A stretch of DNA of 64,000 nucleotides, from the NCBI RefSeq assembly GCF_017876155.1, contig NZ_JAGINP010000001.1:1-64000 (forward strand), read 5' to 3'. This DNA comes from Azospirillum rugosum. GTDB taxonomy: Bacteria > Pseudomonadota > Alphaproteobacteria > Azospirillales > Azospirillaceae. The stretch's first letter is position 1. The number at the start of each line of letters is the position of its first letter. The notes below the pieces were generated by a model. That model searched no databases and had not been told where the DNA came from. It saw only the letters and a program-made list of their open reading frames with translations. This document shows positions 42,984-51,682 of the stretch, piece after piece. The position numbers were made by a program, and so were the translations under genes.

Positions 42984-45900
42984 ATGGACATCCTCGCATC
43001 CATCCTCTCGGGCATTGCTGGCCACCAGCTGTGGTTCTTCGCCGGGCTGCTGGTCCTCGTCGTCCTGATCATCGTCGTCATGGCGGTGATCCTGATGCGC
43101 GGGCGCGCCGCCGCGTCCGCCCCGGCGCCGGTTGAGCCCGCCGCCCTGCCGCCGCCGGATGCCGTGGCGGAGGAGGGCGCGTCGCCGTCGATTCCGGTGC
43201 CGGCGCTGCCGGACGTCACCATGCGCGACATCCGGCGCCTGTTCCGCGCCGGCCTCGCCGCCTACCGCGAGACGCTGTCGCGCAACGTCTATCTGGTGCC
43301 CTGGTACCTGCGCACGGGCGTGGTTGCCTCCGACGACGCCGGCCTGCTGGGCTGCGCGGAGGAGGTCCGGCCGCCGGTGGTCGCCGACCGCCACGCCGGC
43401 TTCTCCTGGCGATTCTACGACCGCGCCGTGGTCATCGACGTCGACGACCCGCGCGCCGCCTGGGGCGGCGTGCTCGACCAGTTGGGCCGGCGCCGGCCGA
43501 TGCTGCCGGCCGATGGCCTGATCCTGACCGTGCCACTGGCGGAACTGGACGACGTCCGCCGCGCCACCGCGCGCGGGACCGAGCTGTACGCGCGCCTGTG
43601 GGAGATCCAGCGCACGTTGGGCTTCGCCCTGCCGGTCTATGTGGTGGTGACGGGTTGCGAGGCGGTCCCCGGCTTCGAGACTTTGGCGGAGGTTCTGCCC
43701 GAGGCGATGACCGGCGGCATGCTGGGCTGGTCCAGCCCCTACGCGCTGGAAACGGCCTTCTCTCCCGACTTCGTCGGCGAGGCGATGCAGACCGTGGCCG
43801 ACGGCATGCTGGCCGTGGAACTGGAGGTGTTCGGCGCCTCCGCCACCGCGGACGGCGGCCCGCTGTTCGCCCTGACGGAGCGGCTGACCGGGACGGAGGC
43901 GGCGCTGCGCGCCATGCTCGGCACCGCCTTCAAACGCACGGCCTACCAGGAAACGCTCTACGTTCGCGGCCTGTACTTCACCGGCCGGCCCGATCCGGAC
44001 GCGCCGGCCCTGTTCGGCCGCGACCTGCTGAACCGCAAGATCTTCCCGGAGGCCGGGCTGCCCAAGGCGACCCGCGCGCTGGCGGCCTCGCGGGCATGGC
44101 GCCGCTACGCCTGGCCGGTGGGGACGGGGCTTGCCGCGGCGACCGCGCTGCTCCTGCTGTGGATGGGGGTGCAGCGCGCCTCCACCCTGTCGGACCGGCT
44201 GGTGCCGATCCTGGCGGACATCCCCGGCAGCCTCCAGCAGCTGGCCGACCAGCGCCCGGCGGTCGAGGCCGGGGCGCCGCTGACCGCGGCCTACAGCGAC
44301 CCCGCCGCGCGCTTCGTGCAGGGTGTCTCCACGCTGCCTGTGGACTGGAGCTTCAACCCGCTGCCGGCCTCCTGGATCAGCGGCGTGCCGGGCGGCGTGT
44401 CCGGGGCGCTGGCGGTCGGTTACCGCCGGCTGGCGCTGTCCACCGTGCGCGACGTGGCGGAGGACCGGCTGCGCCGCCTGACGCGCGACGCCGGCGCCGG
44501 CCCGGTGGGCGTCAGCGAGTTCGAGCGGCTGCGCGCCTTCGCGGGCGAGGTCGGCATCGCGGAGGGGCTGGCCCGCGCCTACAACAACGTGGACGCCCGC
44601 GACCCGAACATGCCGCTGGACGAGCTGCTGGAATTCGCGCTCGGCTCCGGCGTGGCGCGCGGCTTCACGGCGCGGATGCACGGCTGGGGGTTCGACCAGC
44701 CCTCGACCGGCAGCGCCATTCCGGCGCCGGGTCCGGGCGCGCAGCGGCCCATCGACCTCGCCGGCTATCGAGCCGAGGTGAACCGCCGCTTCCGCCAGTT
44801 CGCCGACGCCTACCTGCGCGACCTCGCCATGGGCGGGCTCGCCGCGGCGCGCCTGTCGGTCGCCGCCAACGAGCTGGAGTTGCTGGCCGGCGGCGCGCGC
44901 ACCGGCGCGGATGCCGCCGCGTCCTACGCCGAGGTGCTGTCGAGCCTGGAGGACGCCGCCCGCGGCCTGAGCGCCGAACGCGGCGCCTGGGTGGGCGCCA
45001 ACGGTCCCGTGCTGCCGCCGGAGTTCGACGCTCTGCTCGGCCAGTTGGAGAAGTCCGACCTGCTCGGCCCCAACCTGCGCGCCGACGTGATGGATCTGGC
45101 GCAGCGCCGCTACGACGAGGCCGGGGTGGGGGCGCGGAGCCTGGATTCGGTGATCGGCCGGCTGCTGGTGCAGGCACCGAACGGCGGCGCCCGCCTCGCC
45201 CCGGCCGCGGAGCAACTGCGCCGCACTCTGTCGGTGTGGATGGGCCGCCGCTTCGCGCGCACTGCCGATGGTGCCGCCGTCGCTCCGATCACATCCGGTG
45301 CCGGCGGTTGGGACCGCGCGGCGCTCGACACGATCCCGCCGCTGGTCGAGGACTATCTGCTGTTCGATGCCAAGGATCTGCCGCAAGCCCCGGCGGTGCT
45401 GCGCGCGTCCATGAAGGCGGCGGCGCAGCACCAGCTCCGCCGCGGGGTGGAGCAGATCCTGGCCCGCGCGCTGGTCGGCAGCCCGGCCGGCAATGGTATC
45501 GACCGCGCTGGGGGCTTGGCGCAGCTGCGGGAGTCGGCGCGCGCCCTGCGCGTCGCCTTCCCGGTGCTGGCGGAGACCATGCAGTCCTTCCGCCAGATCG
45601 GACTTGGCGGCTCGGCCGACACGATCCGCGACATCGTCGCCCGGCAGGCCAACGCCGTGCTGGCGCAGGCCGACCGGCTTCTGGAGGGCGACCAGCTCTA
45701 CAAGCCCGACGCCCACGCGCTCGACGTCTGGGTGGACGGGCCGCTGGTGCCCCACACACTGTTCGGACAGGCGAACCCCGGCGGGCTGGCGCTCTACCTC
45801 GGCAACGCGCGGCAGGAGGTCGCCACGCTGGCCCACGACATCGCCGCCCCGGTGGTGGAGATTCTGGAACGCCCGGTGATGGGCTCCAACAAGGGCACCG

Positions 45901-47111
45901 GCGTCGCCGCCAAGTGGTCGCGCATTCTCGCGGAGCTGGACAAGTACGATGGCGGCCGGCCCAACAGCTCGCTCGCCCAGCTGGAGAAGTTCGTGACGGT
46001 GGAGTCCGCCGCCATCGACGCCAACGGCTGCCAGGGGCTGGGCGGCATCGACGGGCCCTCCGGCGACTTCTTCCAAGGGCGTCTGGTCGAACTGAAGCAG
46101 TGGATCGCCAACCGCTGCCGGCTGGCCGCCGACGCCCGCGTCTACGACGCCTATGTGGAGCTGGCCGGGCAGTTCAACGAGACGCTGGCGAACCGCTTCC
46201 CCTTTGCGACGGCCCTCAACGCCGACGCCGCGGATCCGGTGGCGGTGCGCGCCTTCTACGACCGGTTCGAGGCACAGGGCGATTTCCTGCTGAACGGCCT
46301 GCGCCGGGGCGAGCGCTTCGGGGCGACGGGGCGCGACGCATTGCGCTTCGTGGAGACCATGGCCCAGGCCCGGCCGCTGCTGACCGCCGCCATCACGACC
46401 GACCAGAGCGGCGGCCTGTCCATCGACCCTGCCTTCCGCGTCAACCGCGACCGCGAGGCCGGCGGCAGCGACATCATCGAGTGGCGGCTGTCCACGCCCA
46501 ACGGTGCCGTTTCCAGCATGCCGCCGCGCAAGCCGCTGCGCTGGTACCCAGGCGACAAGCTGTCCGTCACGCTGCGCTGGGCCAAGGACGGCACGGTGCT
46601 GCCCACATCGGGCGTCGGGGGCGGCGCGTCGGTGGACGGTCCGTCCCTGCGCTACGACTTCGAGGGTCCCTGGTCGCTGTTCGCGCTGGCGCGCCAGCAC
46701 GCCGCAGCCCAGCGCGACCGCCGGCCGGGCAACGGCGACGAGCCGCTGCTGATGTTCGAAGCGATGGCGCAGGGGGGTGAGAAGGCCGCCGCGCCGACGG
46801 CCCTGGCGCCCGCCGGAGCGGCGGCGGTTCCGCCGAAACCGAACGTCCGCGTCTTCATGGCGCTCACCGTGAAGCGCACCGTCACCGCCGACGGAAAGCC
46901 GCCACGGGAGGAGAAGGTGGCGGTTCCGACCCTGCCGGTCCAGGCCCCGCCGCTGTCCCCCGTCGGCGTGCCGCGCCGGCCGAGCCTCGCCAGCTGGCCG
47001 GGCCAGCCCAGCGGGGTGGCGCCGGCCGACCGCGCCTTCTTCGACCTGGGCGCCCCGGCCCCGACCTCGGATGGGCCGATGCCGCGGCCGGCCGCCCTAC
47101 GCACCTATTGA
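42984..47111 (+). CDS. tssM: T6SS membrane protein TssM, P-loop absent
   Basis: A 1375-residue TssM (IcmF family). A hydrophobic N-terminal segment runs about 15-38, a third-helix equivalent about 375-395 (VGTGLAAATALLLLWMGV), then a long periplasmic part that ends in the TssJ-binding beta domain (SLRYDFEGPWSLFALARQHA). The nucleotide site is lost: the family motif VPWYL..GppGaGKT reads VPWYLRTGVVASDDAGLLG (105-123), and the downstream DTAGR-type segment reads VIDVDDP. It must work without ATP binding. A proline-rich tail closes the protein. Confidence 0.93.
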   Translation: MDILASILSGIAGHQLWFFAGLLVLVVLIIVVMAVILMRGRAAASAPAPVEPAALPPPDAVAEEGASPSIPVPALPDVTMRDIRRLFRAGLAAYRETLSRNVYLVPWYLRTGVVASDDAGLLGCAEEVRPPVVADRHAGFSWRFYDRAVVIDVDDPRAAWGGVLDQLGRRRPMLPADGLILTVPLAELDDVRRATARGTELYARLWEIQRTLGFALPVYVVVTGCEAVPGFETLAEVLPEAMTGGMLGWSSPYALETAFSPDFVGEAMQTVADGMLAVELEVFGASATADGGPLFALTERLTGTEAALRAMLGTAFKRTAYQETLYVRGLYFTGRPDPDAPALFGRDLLNRKIFPEAGLPKATRALAASRAWRRYAWPVGTGLAAATALLLLWMGVQRASTLSDRLVPILADIPGSLQQLADQRPAVEAGAPLTAAYSDPAARFVQGVSTLPVDWSFNPLPASWISGVPGGVSGALAVGYRRLALSTVRDVAEDRLRRLTRDAGAGPVGVSEFERLRAFAGEVGIAEGLARAYNNVDARDPNMPLDELLEFALGSGVARGFTARMHGWGFDQPSTGSAIPAPGPGAQRPIDLAGYRAEVNRRFRQFADAYLRDLAMGGLAAARLSVAANELELLAGGARTGADAAASYAEVLSSLEDAARGLSAERGAWVGANGPVLPPEFDALLGQLEKSDLLGPNLRADVMDLAQRRYDEAGVGARSLDSVIGRLLVQAPNGGARLAPAAEQLRRTLSVWMGRRFARTADGAAVAPITSGAGGWDRAALDTIPPLVEDYLLFDAKDLPQAPAVLRASMKAAAQHQLRRGVEQILARALVGSPAGNGIDRAGGLAQLRESARALRVAFPVLAETMQSFRQIGLGGSADTIRDIVARQANAVLAQADRLLEGDQLYKPDAHALDVWVDGPLVPHTLFGQANPGGLALYLGNARQEVATLAHDIAAPVVEILERPVMGSNKGTGVAAKWSRILAELDKYDGGRPNSSLAQLEKFVTVESAAIDANGCQGLGGIDGPSGDFFQGRLVELKQWIANRCRLAADARVYDAYVELAGQFNETLANRFPFATALNADAADPVAVRAFYDRFEAQGDFLLNGLRRGERFGATGRDALRFVETMAQARPLLTAAITTDQSGGLSIDPAFRVNRDREAGGSDIIEWRLSTPNGAVSSMPPRKPLRWYPGDKLSVTLRWAKDGTVLPTSGVGGGASVDGPSLRYDFEGPWSLFALARQHAAAQRDRRPGNGDEPLLMFEAMAQGGEKAAAPTALAPAGAAAVPPKPNVRVFMALTVKRTVTADGKPPREEKVAVPTLPVQAPPLSPVGVPRRPSLASWPGQPSGVAPADRAFFDLGAPAPTSDGPMPRPAALRTY

Positions 47112-47128
47112 CCCCCGGTGGCGAGACC

Positions 47129-48247
47129 ATGACCGACACGCTGCTCACCCACCGACCCGCCGCCGCGCTGATCGACATCGACGCGCTGCTGCAACCCATC
47201 CCCGGCGACGATCCCGCCGGCGAGGATTTGCGCCACGGCCCGGAGTTCGACGCGCTGAACGAGGCGCGGCGCATGGACGACGAACTTGACCAGGGCATCT
47301 GGCAGACCACCGTCAAGAAGGCCGACTGGAAGGGCCTCGTCCAGCTGGCGACGGAGCTGCTGGAGACGCGGACAAAGGACCTCCAGGTCGCGGCCTGGAT
47401 GGTCCAGGGGCTCGGCCAGTTGCACGGGCTGGCCGGGCTGGCGCCGGGGCTGCTGCTGGTCCACGGGCTGGTCGAGAATTTCTGGGACGGCCTGTACCCC
47501 CGCATCGAGGACGACGACGTGGAGCCGCGGCTGTCGCCGCTGGTCTGGCTCGACGACCGGCTGGCCCGCGACCTGATGGCGACGTCCATCACGATGCCGG
47601 AGCAGCGCGGCCGGGAGGCCTTCCGCTTCCAGGACTGGCAGAACGCGCAACGGCTGCACAAGCTGGCCGCGCGCGACCACCGCGCCTATCAGGCGGCGGT
47701 TTCCGACGGCGAGGTGACGGTCGAACAGATCGCCGCCGACCAGGACCGCACCTCGCCCGACTTCTACCAAACGCAATACGGCCACCTGCGCGACGCGGTG
47801 ATGGCCGTGCGCGCCCTGGTGTCGGAGTTGGACGAGGTCGCCGGGCGCTCGGCGCCGGGTTTCACCAACCTGCTGCGCGCGCTGGAAAGTCTGATCCAGT
47901 TCCACCGTGAGGCGCTGGGCAAGCGCGGCATCGATCCGGACGGGGCCGCGGCGGCTGAGGAAACGGAACAGGAGGATGTCCCGGTGGAAGGGGCGACGCC
48001 GCATTCGGCCCCCCATTCGGCCTTTGGGCGGGCGGGCGGGCCGCGCACGCGGCAGGAGGCCTACGCGATGCTGCACCAGATCGCCGACTTCCTGGCGCGG
48101 GAGGAGCCGCACAGCCCGACTTCCTACCTCGTGCGGCGGGCGGCCGGCTGGGGCTCCCTGTCGCTGCCGGAGCTGTACGCCGAACTGCTGGGCGACAACG
48201 GCGAGGTCGGCCGGATCTTCTCTCTGCTTCGCCTTGAGGAGCGCTGA
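47129..48247 (+). CDS. tssA: T6SS assembly cap TssA
   Basis: A 372-residue TssA with the ImpA_N domain at the start (LLQPIPGDDPAGEDLRHGPEFDAL; WMVQGLGQLHGLAGLAPGL; FWDGLYP). The C-terminal part TRQEAYAMLHQIADFLAREE and SPTSYLVRRA is typical of the short TssA class. It coordinates tube and sheath polymerisation. Three bases separate it from hcp2. The ATG at 47129 is 18 bases after the tssM stop. Confidence 0.93.
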   Translation: MTDTLLTHRPAAALIDIDALLQPIPGDDPAGEDLRHGPEFDALNEARRMDDELDQGIWQTTVKKADWKGLVQLATELLETRTKDLQVAAWMVQGLGQLHGLAGLAPGLLLVHGLVENFWDGLYPRIEDDDVEPRLSPLVWLDDRLARDLMATSITMPEQRGREAFRFQDWQNAQRLHKLAARDHRAYQAAVSDGEVTVEQIAADQDRTSPDFYQTQYGHLRDAVMAVRALVSELDEVAGRSAPGFTNLLRALESLIQFHREALGKRGIDPDGAAAAEETEQEDVPVEGATPHSAPHSAFGRAGGPRTRQEAYAMLHQIADFLAREEPHSPTSYLVRRAAGWGSLSLPELYAELLGDNGEVGRIFSLLRLEER

Positions 48248-48250
48248 GCC

Positions 48251-48802
48251 ATGCCCTGCATCCTGCTGGACTACCCAGGCATCAAGGGCGACAGCCAGTT
48301 CACCAACTACAAGGACATGATCGTCTGCGAGACCTTCGACATGGCCTCCGGCAAGCGCGAGGTCGGTGGCTTCGAATACGGCGACCGCCAGGACGACGAC
48401 CCGGTCAAGTATGTCCGCACCCTGTATGGCGAAGCGGCGGAGCCGGTCGACAAGCGCAACCTCGGCGTGGACAGCCTGAAGCTGACGCGGCGGCTCGACA
48501 TCGCCTCGCCGAAGCTGATGCAGGCGGCCTTCTCCGACCCGGTCAAGGAGGTCACGGCCACGCTCTACTTCTTCCTGGCCGTTCCGGATCTCCAGGGCGG
48601 CGCGTCGGGCAACGACTTCCTGCAACCGTACCTGACCATCACGCTGAAGAAGACGCAGATCACCCAATACGACCTGAGCATCGGGGACGGCAGCGACGAG
48701 ACCATCGCGCTGGCCTTCGACGAGCTGAGCATGACCTTCGTCCACTACGTCGACGGCCGGAAGATCGGTCAGGTCCGCGGCGACATCACAATGGCGAGCT
48801 AA
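48251..48802 (+). CDS. hcp2: Second Hcp-family tube protein
   Basis: A 183-residue Hcp (TssD) relative: ILLDYPGIKGDSQFTNYKDM, SLKLTRRLDIASPKLMQAAF, YLTITLKKTQITQYDLS, IALAFDELSMTFV. It differs clearly from the first Hcp (29048-29545). It may form specialised tubes or carry particular effectors. It lies between tssA and the UPF0114 gene with gaps of three bases on each side, so it is translated as part of the same message. Confidence 0.88.
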   Translation: MPCILLDYPGIKGDSQFTNYKDMIVCETFDMASGKREVGGFEYGDRQDDDPVKYVRTLYGEAAEPVDKRNLGVDSLKLTRRLDIASPKLMQAAFSDPVKEVTATLYFFLAVPDLQGGASGNDFLQPYLTITLKKTQITQYDLSIGDGSDETIALAFDELSMTFVHYVDGRKIGQVRGDITMAS

Positions 48803-48805
48803 CCC

Positions 48806-49390
48806 ATGACACAGACGAACCTTTCGGCCGCGGCCGACGCGACGGACATCGTGACCCCCACCAACACCGGTTGGCGCGCGGCCCGCAAGACCGAGCATTT
48901 CCTGGAAACCCTGATGTTCCAGAGCCGCTGGCTGCTGGCCCCGCTCTATGTCGGGCTGGTCGCGGCACTCGCCATGATCGGCTGGCGCTTTGCGCAGGAG
49001 CTGATGCACGCGCTGCCGCACCTGATCAGCGGCGACGAGGGCGACATCATCCTGGTCGTGCTCGGGCTGGTCGACCTGACGATGGTCGGCAACCTCGTGC
49101 TGATGGTGATCTTCAGCGGCTACGAGAACTTCGTCTCCAAGATCGACGTGCACGGCCACGCCGACCGGCCGGACTGGATGGGCAAGCTGGATTTCAGCGG
49201 CCTGAAGGTGAAGCTGATCGCCTCCATCGTCGCGATCTCCTCCATCCAGATCCTGAAGACCTTCATGCACGTCAAGGACATGTCCGACCGCGACCTAGCC
49301 TGGCTGATCGGCATCCACATCGCCTTCGTGATCTCCGGCGTGCTGCTGGCGACCATGGACGTGCTGGTGAAGAAGGCGCACGCGCACTGA
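48806..49390 (+). CDS. UPF0114-family (YqhA) membrane protein
   Basis: A 194-residue protein with four membrane helices (LLAPLYVGLVAALAMIGWRF; IILVVLGLVDLTMVGNLVLMVI; VKLIASIVAISSIQIL; WLIGIHIAFVISGVLLATM). The UPF0114 signature FSGYENFVSKID and SSIQILKTFM are present. Function of the family is unknown. It starts three bases after the hcp2 stop, which ties it to T6SS expression and is unusual. Confidence 0.88.
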   Translation: MTQTNLSAAADATDIVTPTNTGWRAARKTEHFLETLMFQSRWLLAPLYVGLVAALAMIGWRFAQELMHALPHLISGDEGDIILVVLGLVDLTMVGNLVLMVIFSGYENFVSKIDVHGHADRPDWMGKLDFSGLKVKLIASIVAISSIQILKTFMHVKDMSDRDLAWLIGIHIAFVISGVLLATMDVLVKKAHAH

Positions 49391-49433
49391 GCGGCGCCGT
49401 GCGGACACGAGGAACGGGGAGGGGGATTTTCGA

Positions 49434-50375
49434 ATGACGCGGATCGTGCTGGCGTTCCTGGTGGCGCTTCTGGGCGGGCTTCCGACCTTTGCGGCGGCGG
49501 AGCCGGTGAAGGTGACGGTGGGCACCTACGTCAACCAGATCACCGGGGTGAACCTGCGCGAGAACCAGGTGAGCGTGGACTTCTACGTCTGGTTCCGCTG
49601 GGACGACGACAGCATCAACCCGCTGGACACCTTCGAGCTGATGAACGGCAAGGTCGAATCCAAGACGCCCACCCCCGTCCGCAAGCTGAAGGACACCAAC
49701 TACGGACAGGTGCGCGTCCAGGCCACGCTGAACCAGCCCTGGGACGTGACTCACTTTCCGCTCGACCGCCAGACCATCCGCCTGCAGATCGAGGACAGCG
49801 ACCAGACGTCCGACAAGATCGTCTATGTGCCGGACACGGAGAACAGCACCGTCGATCCCGACGTGTCGGTGTCGGGCTACGCACTGGGCGGGACGAAGGC
49901 CTCCGTCAGCGAGCACCTGTACCGCACGAACTACGGCGACATCACCCTGCCGAAGAACCATGAGTCCGTCTATTCCCGCTACACCCAGACCATCACGCTG
50001 GAGCGGCCGGATTCGGTCTATTACCTGAAGACCTTCTCGACGATCTTCATCTCCTCGCTGGTCGCCTTCCTGGCCTTCATGGTGAAGCCGGTGGACCTCG
50101 ACCCGCGCTTCGGGCTGGGCATCGGGGCGCTGTTCGCGGTGGTGGCGAGCTATTTCGTGATCTCCGGCGACCTGCCGCGCAGCAGCGGCTTCACCCTGTC
50201 GGACCGGGTGAATTTGGCCTCCATGGCCATGATCTTCCTCAGCCTGATGCAGAGTGCGCTTTCGCTGATGATCTATGAGCGCAACGCCGCCAAGTCGCTG
50301 ACGCTCGACCGCGTGTCCCTGGTGGTCTTCCCGCTGGTGTACGCGATCGTCTGCTACTGGCTGACGGTCCGGTAA
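49434..50375 (+). CDS. Pentameric ligand-gated ion channel homologue
   Basis: A 313-residue protein with a signal peptide (cleavage near TFAAAEP). An extracellular beta-sandwich carries VNQITGVNLRENQVSVDFYV, WFRWDDDSINPLD and the FPLDRQTIRLQIED segment that corresponds to the FPxDxQ Cys-loop region without the cysteines. Four helices follow: M1 STIFISSLVAFLAFMVKP, M2 FGLGIGALFAVVASYFVIS, M3 NLASMAMIFLSLMQSALSLM, M4 VVFPLVYAIVCYWLTV. This is the prokaryotic Cys-loop receptor layout (GLIC/ELIC-like). Last gene of the T6SS plus arm, 43 bases after UPF0114; its ligand and ion selectivity are unknown. Confidence 0.82.
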   Translation: MTRIVLAFLVALLGGLPTFAAAEPVKVTVGTYVNQITGVNLRENQVSVDFYVWFRWDDDSINPLDTFELMNGKVESKTPTPVRKLKDTNYGQVRVQATLNQPWDVTHFPLDRQTIRLQIEDSDQTSDKIVYVPDTENSTVDPDVSVSGYALGGTKASVSEHLYRTNYGDITLPKNHESVYSRYTQTITLERPDSVYYLKTFSTIFISSLVAFLAFMVKPVDLDPRFGLGIGALFAVVASYFVISGDLPRSSGFTLSDRVNLASMAMIFLSLMQSALSLMIYERNAAKSLTLDRVSLVVFPLVYAIVCYWLTVR

Positions 50376-50389
50376 GCCGCGCCCTTTCG

Positions 50390-50416
50390 CCCTCTCCCAG
50401 CAGGGCTGGGAGAGGG
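50390..50416. terminator. Bidirectional terminator at the end of the T6SS plus arm (repeat copy 6)
   Basis: An 11-bp perfect stem CCCTCTCCCAG/CTGGGAGAGGG with a 5-base loop stands between the convergent ion-channel gene and the acidic repeat-protein gene. It is a minimal copy of the palindromic repeat family. Confidence 0.7.
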
Positions 50417-50454
50417 GGACTTGGTGTCAGCGCTATTGCTTTGTCAGGGTGGCG

Positions 50455-51573
50455 TCAGCGGCGCCAGAAGAACAGCCCCTTCTTCTTGGGCTTCGGCTCG
50501 GGCTCCGGCGCCGGTTCGTCGTCGTCGAAGGAGAATGCGTCCTCGGTGACCTTCGGTGCGTCGTCGTCGGACTCGGATTTGTCGTCTTTGTCGTCGAACG
50601 AGAAGGCGCTCTCCGCGACCGGCTCGGCATCCTTCTCCGTCTCGCCCTCGTCGTCAAAGGAGAATGCGCTCTCCGCCACGGTGTCGGGTTCGTCCGTGGA
50701 CGTGTCGTCATCGTCGAAGGAGAACGCGTTCTCCGCGACGGTTTCCACCTCCGAAGGTTCGTCATCGTCGTCGAAGGAAAAAGCCTTCTCGGCGACGGGC
50801 GACGTGTCCTCGTCATCGTCGTCGAAGGAGAAGGCGCTCGCGGCTACGGTATCCTCGCCGTCCTCCTGGTCCGAATTGGAGGAGTCGTCGTCGAAGCTGA
50901 AGGCGGCCAGGGCGTTCTCGTCCTCGTCCTCGTCCTTATCGTCGTCCGCGTGGTCCGCCGTGCCCCGATCCTGGCGCAGCTCCTCCTTGAAGCGCTCCAT
51001 CTCCTCGCGGAAGAGGCGGCGCTCCTCCTCCAGGGTGGCGAGGAGTTCCTCCTCACGGGCGCGGGCGGCGGTGCGTTCGCGGTCCAGGGCCTGGATCAGA
51101 TCGTCCTGCCGCTGAAGCAGCGTTTCGTGCCGTTCCTCAAGGCTGGCGATGACCTCGCGGACATACTGCTCCACGGCACGGAGCTGAATCGCCAGGACGT
51201 CGTCCTCGGCCACGGCGCCGGCCGCCACGACGGCGGCTGCGGCCTTGGCCGCCTTGGAAGCCTTGCCGGTTTTCGCGGGGGGCGGCGATTGCGGTATCGG
51301 GACGGTCACCGTCTTGGCGGCGGTCGACGTCGGCCGCGCGCCGCCCATGGCGCCGTCGCCGCCCAGCCAGCGCGAGACGAGGATGTAGGAGACCTGAAGT
51401 TCCTCGGCGATGCGGCGGTAGCTCCAGCCCTGCGAACGCAGCTTTTCGGCAAGGCGCTGGCGGTCCAGCTCCTCGCTCGGCATCGCGGGGCGGGAGGGCA
51501 GGGCCGTGCCGGGCTCGCTCCCTTCAGTGTGGGACGAGAGGACGATCACATCCTTGTACTTCTGGTCGGTCAT
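50455..51573 (-). CDS. HTH protein with coiled coil and seven acidic AFSFDD repeats
   Basis: A 372-residue protein. Residues 34-70 form a helix-turn-helix (LAEKLRSQGWSYRRIAEELQ, then VSYILVSRWLGG). An Ala/Lys-rich linker and a long charged coiled coil (125-202) follow. The last third is an extremely acidic tract with AFSFDD/E-type motifs starting at residues 224, 247, 264, 283, 303, 323 and 346. The tail is basic-aromatic: KPKKKGLFFWRR. It has no signal peptide or membrane helix. It might be a DNA-binding protein with a multivalent acidic arm. Not a family I recognise. Its promoter is in the short gap toward 51682. Confidence 0.75.
   Translation of the reverse strand: MTDQKYKDVIVLSSHTEGSEPGTALPSRPAMPSEELDRQRLAEKLRSQGWSYRRIAEELQVSYILVSRWLGGDGAMGGARPTSTAAKTVTVPIPQSPPPAKTGKASKAAKAAAAVVAAGAVAEDDVLAIQLRAVEQYVREVIASLEERHETLLQRQDDLIQALDRERTAARAREEELLATLEEERRLFREEMERFKEELRQDRGTADHADDDKDEDEDENALAAFSFDDDSSNSDQEDGEDTVAASAFSFDDDDEDTSPVAEKAFSFDDDDEPSEVETVAENAFSFDDDDTSTDEPDTVAESAFSFDDEGETEKDAEPVAESAFSFDDKDDKSESDDDAPKVTEDAFSFDDDEPAPEPEPKPKKKGLFFWRR
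50515..50904 (-). repeat. Coding tandem repeats, AFSFDDD unit x7
   Basis: Within the preceding gene, seven copies of a GC[C/G]TTCTCCTTCGACGA-like block (reverse strand) recur every 17-23 codons. The AFSFDD core is nearly invariant, while the linkers are Glu/Asp/Thr/Val-rich and variable in length. Such repeats can expand or contract by recombination. Confidence 0.85.
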
Positions 51574-51682
51574 CGGATCTCCGCCGTCCTTCGGACAGAT
51601 CCCTGTCCGCGGAGATGGTTGCCGCTTTGGTCAAGGGCTGTCGATCCGGGACGTATCCCCGTTGGTGCGGGTTGCGGTTGAA

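Noticed and set aside
42714..46700. Very long minus-strand open frame (over 1300 codons) opposite tssM
   Set aside because: Composition is His/Arg/Gly/Gln-rich as in high-GC shadows, with no domain signal, while the plus strand encodes clear TssM.
14380..50416. Intergenic repeats considered as a CRISPR array
   Set aside because: Copies are far apart, palindromic throughout and without regular spacers or cas genes.
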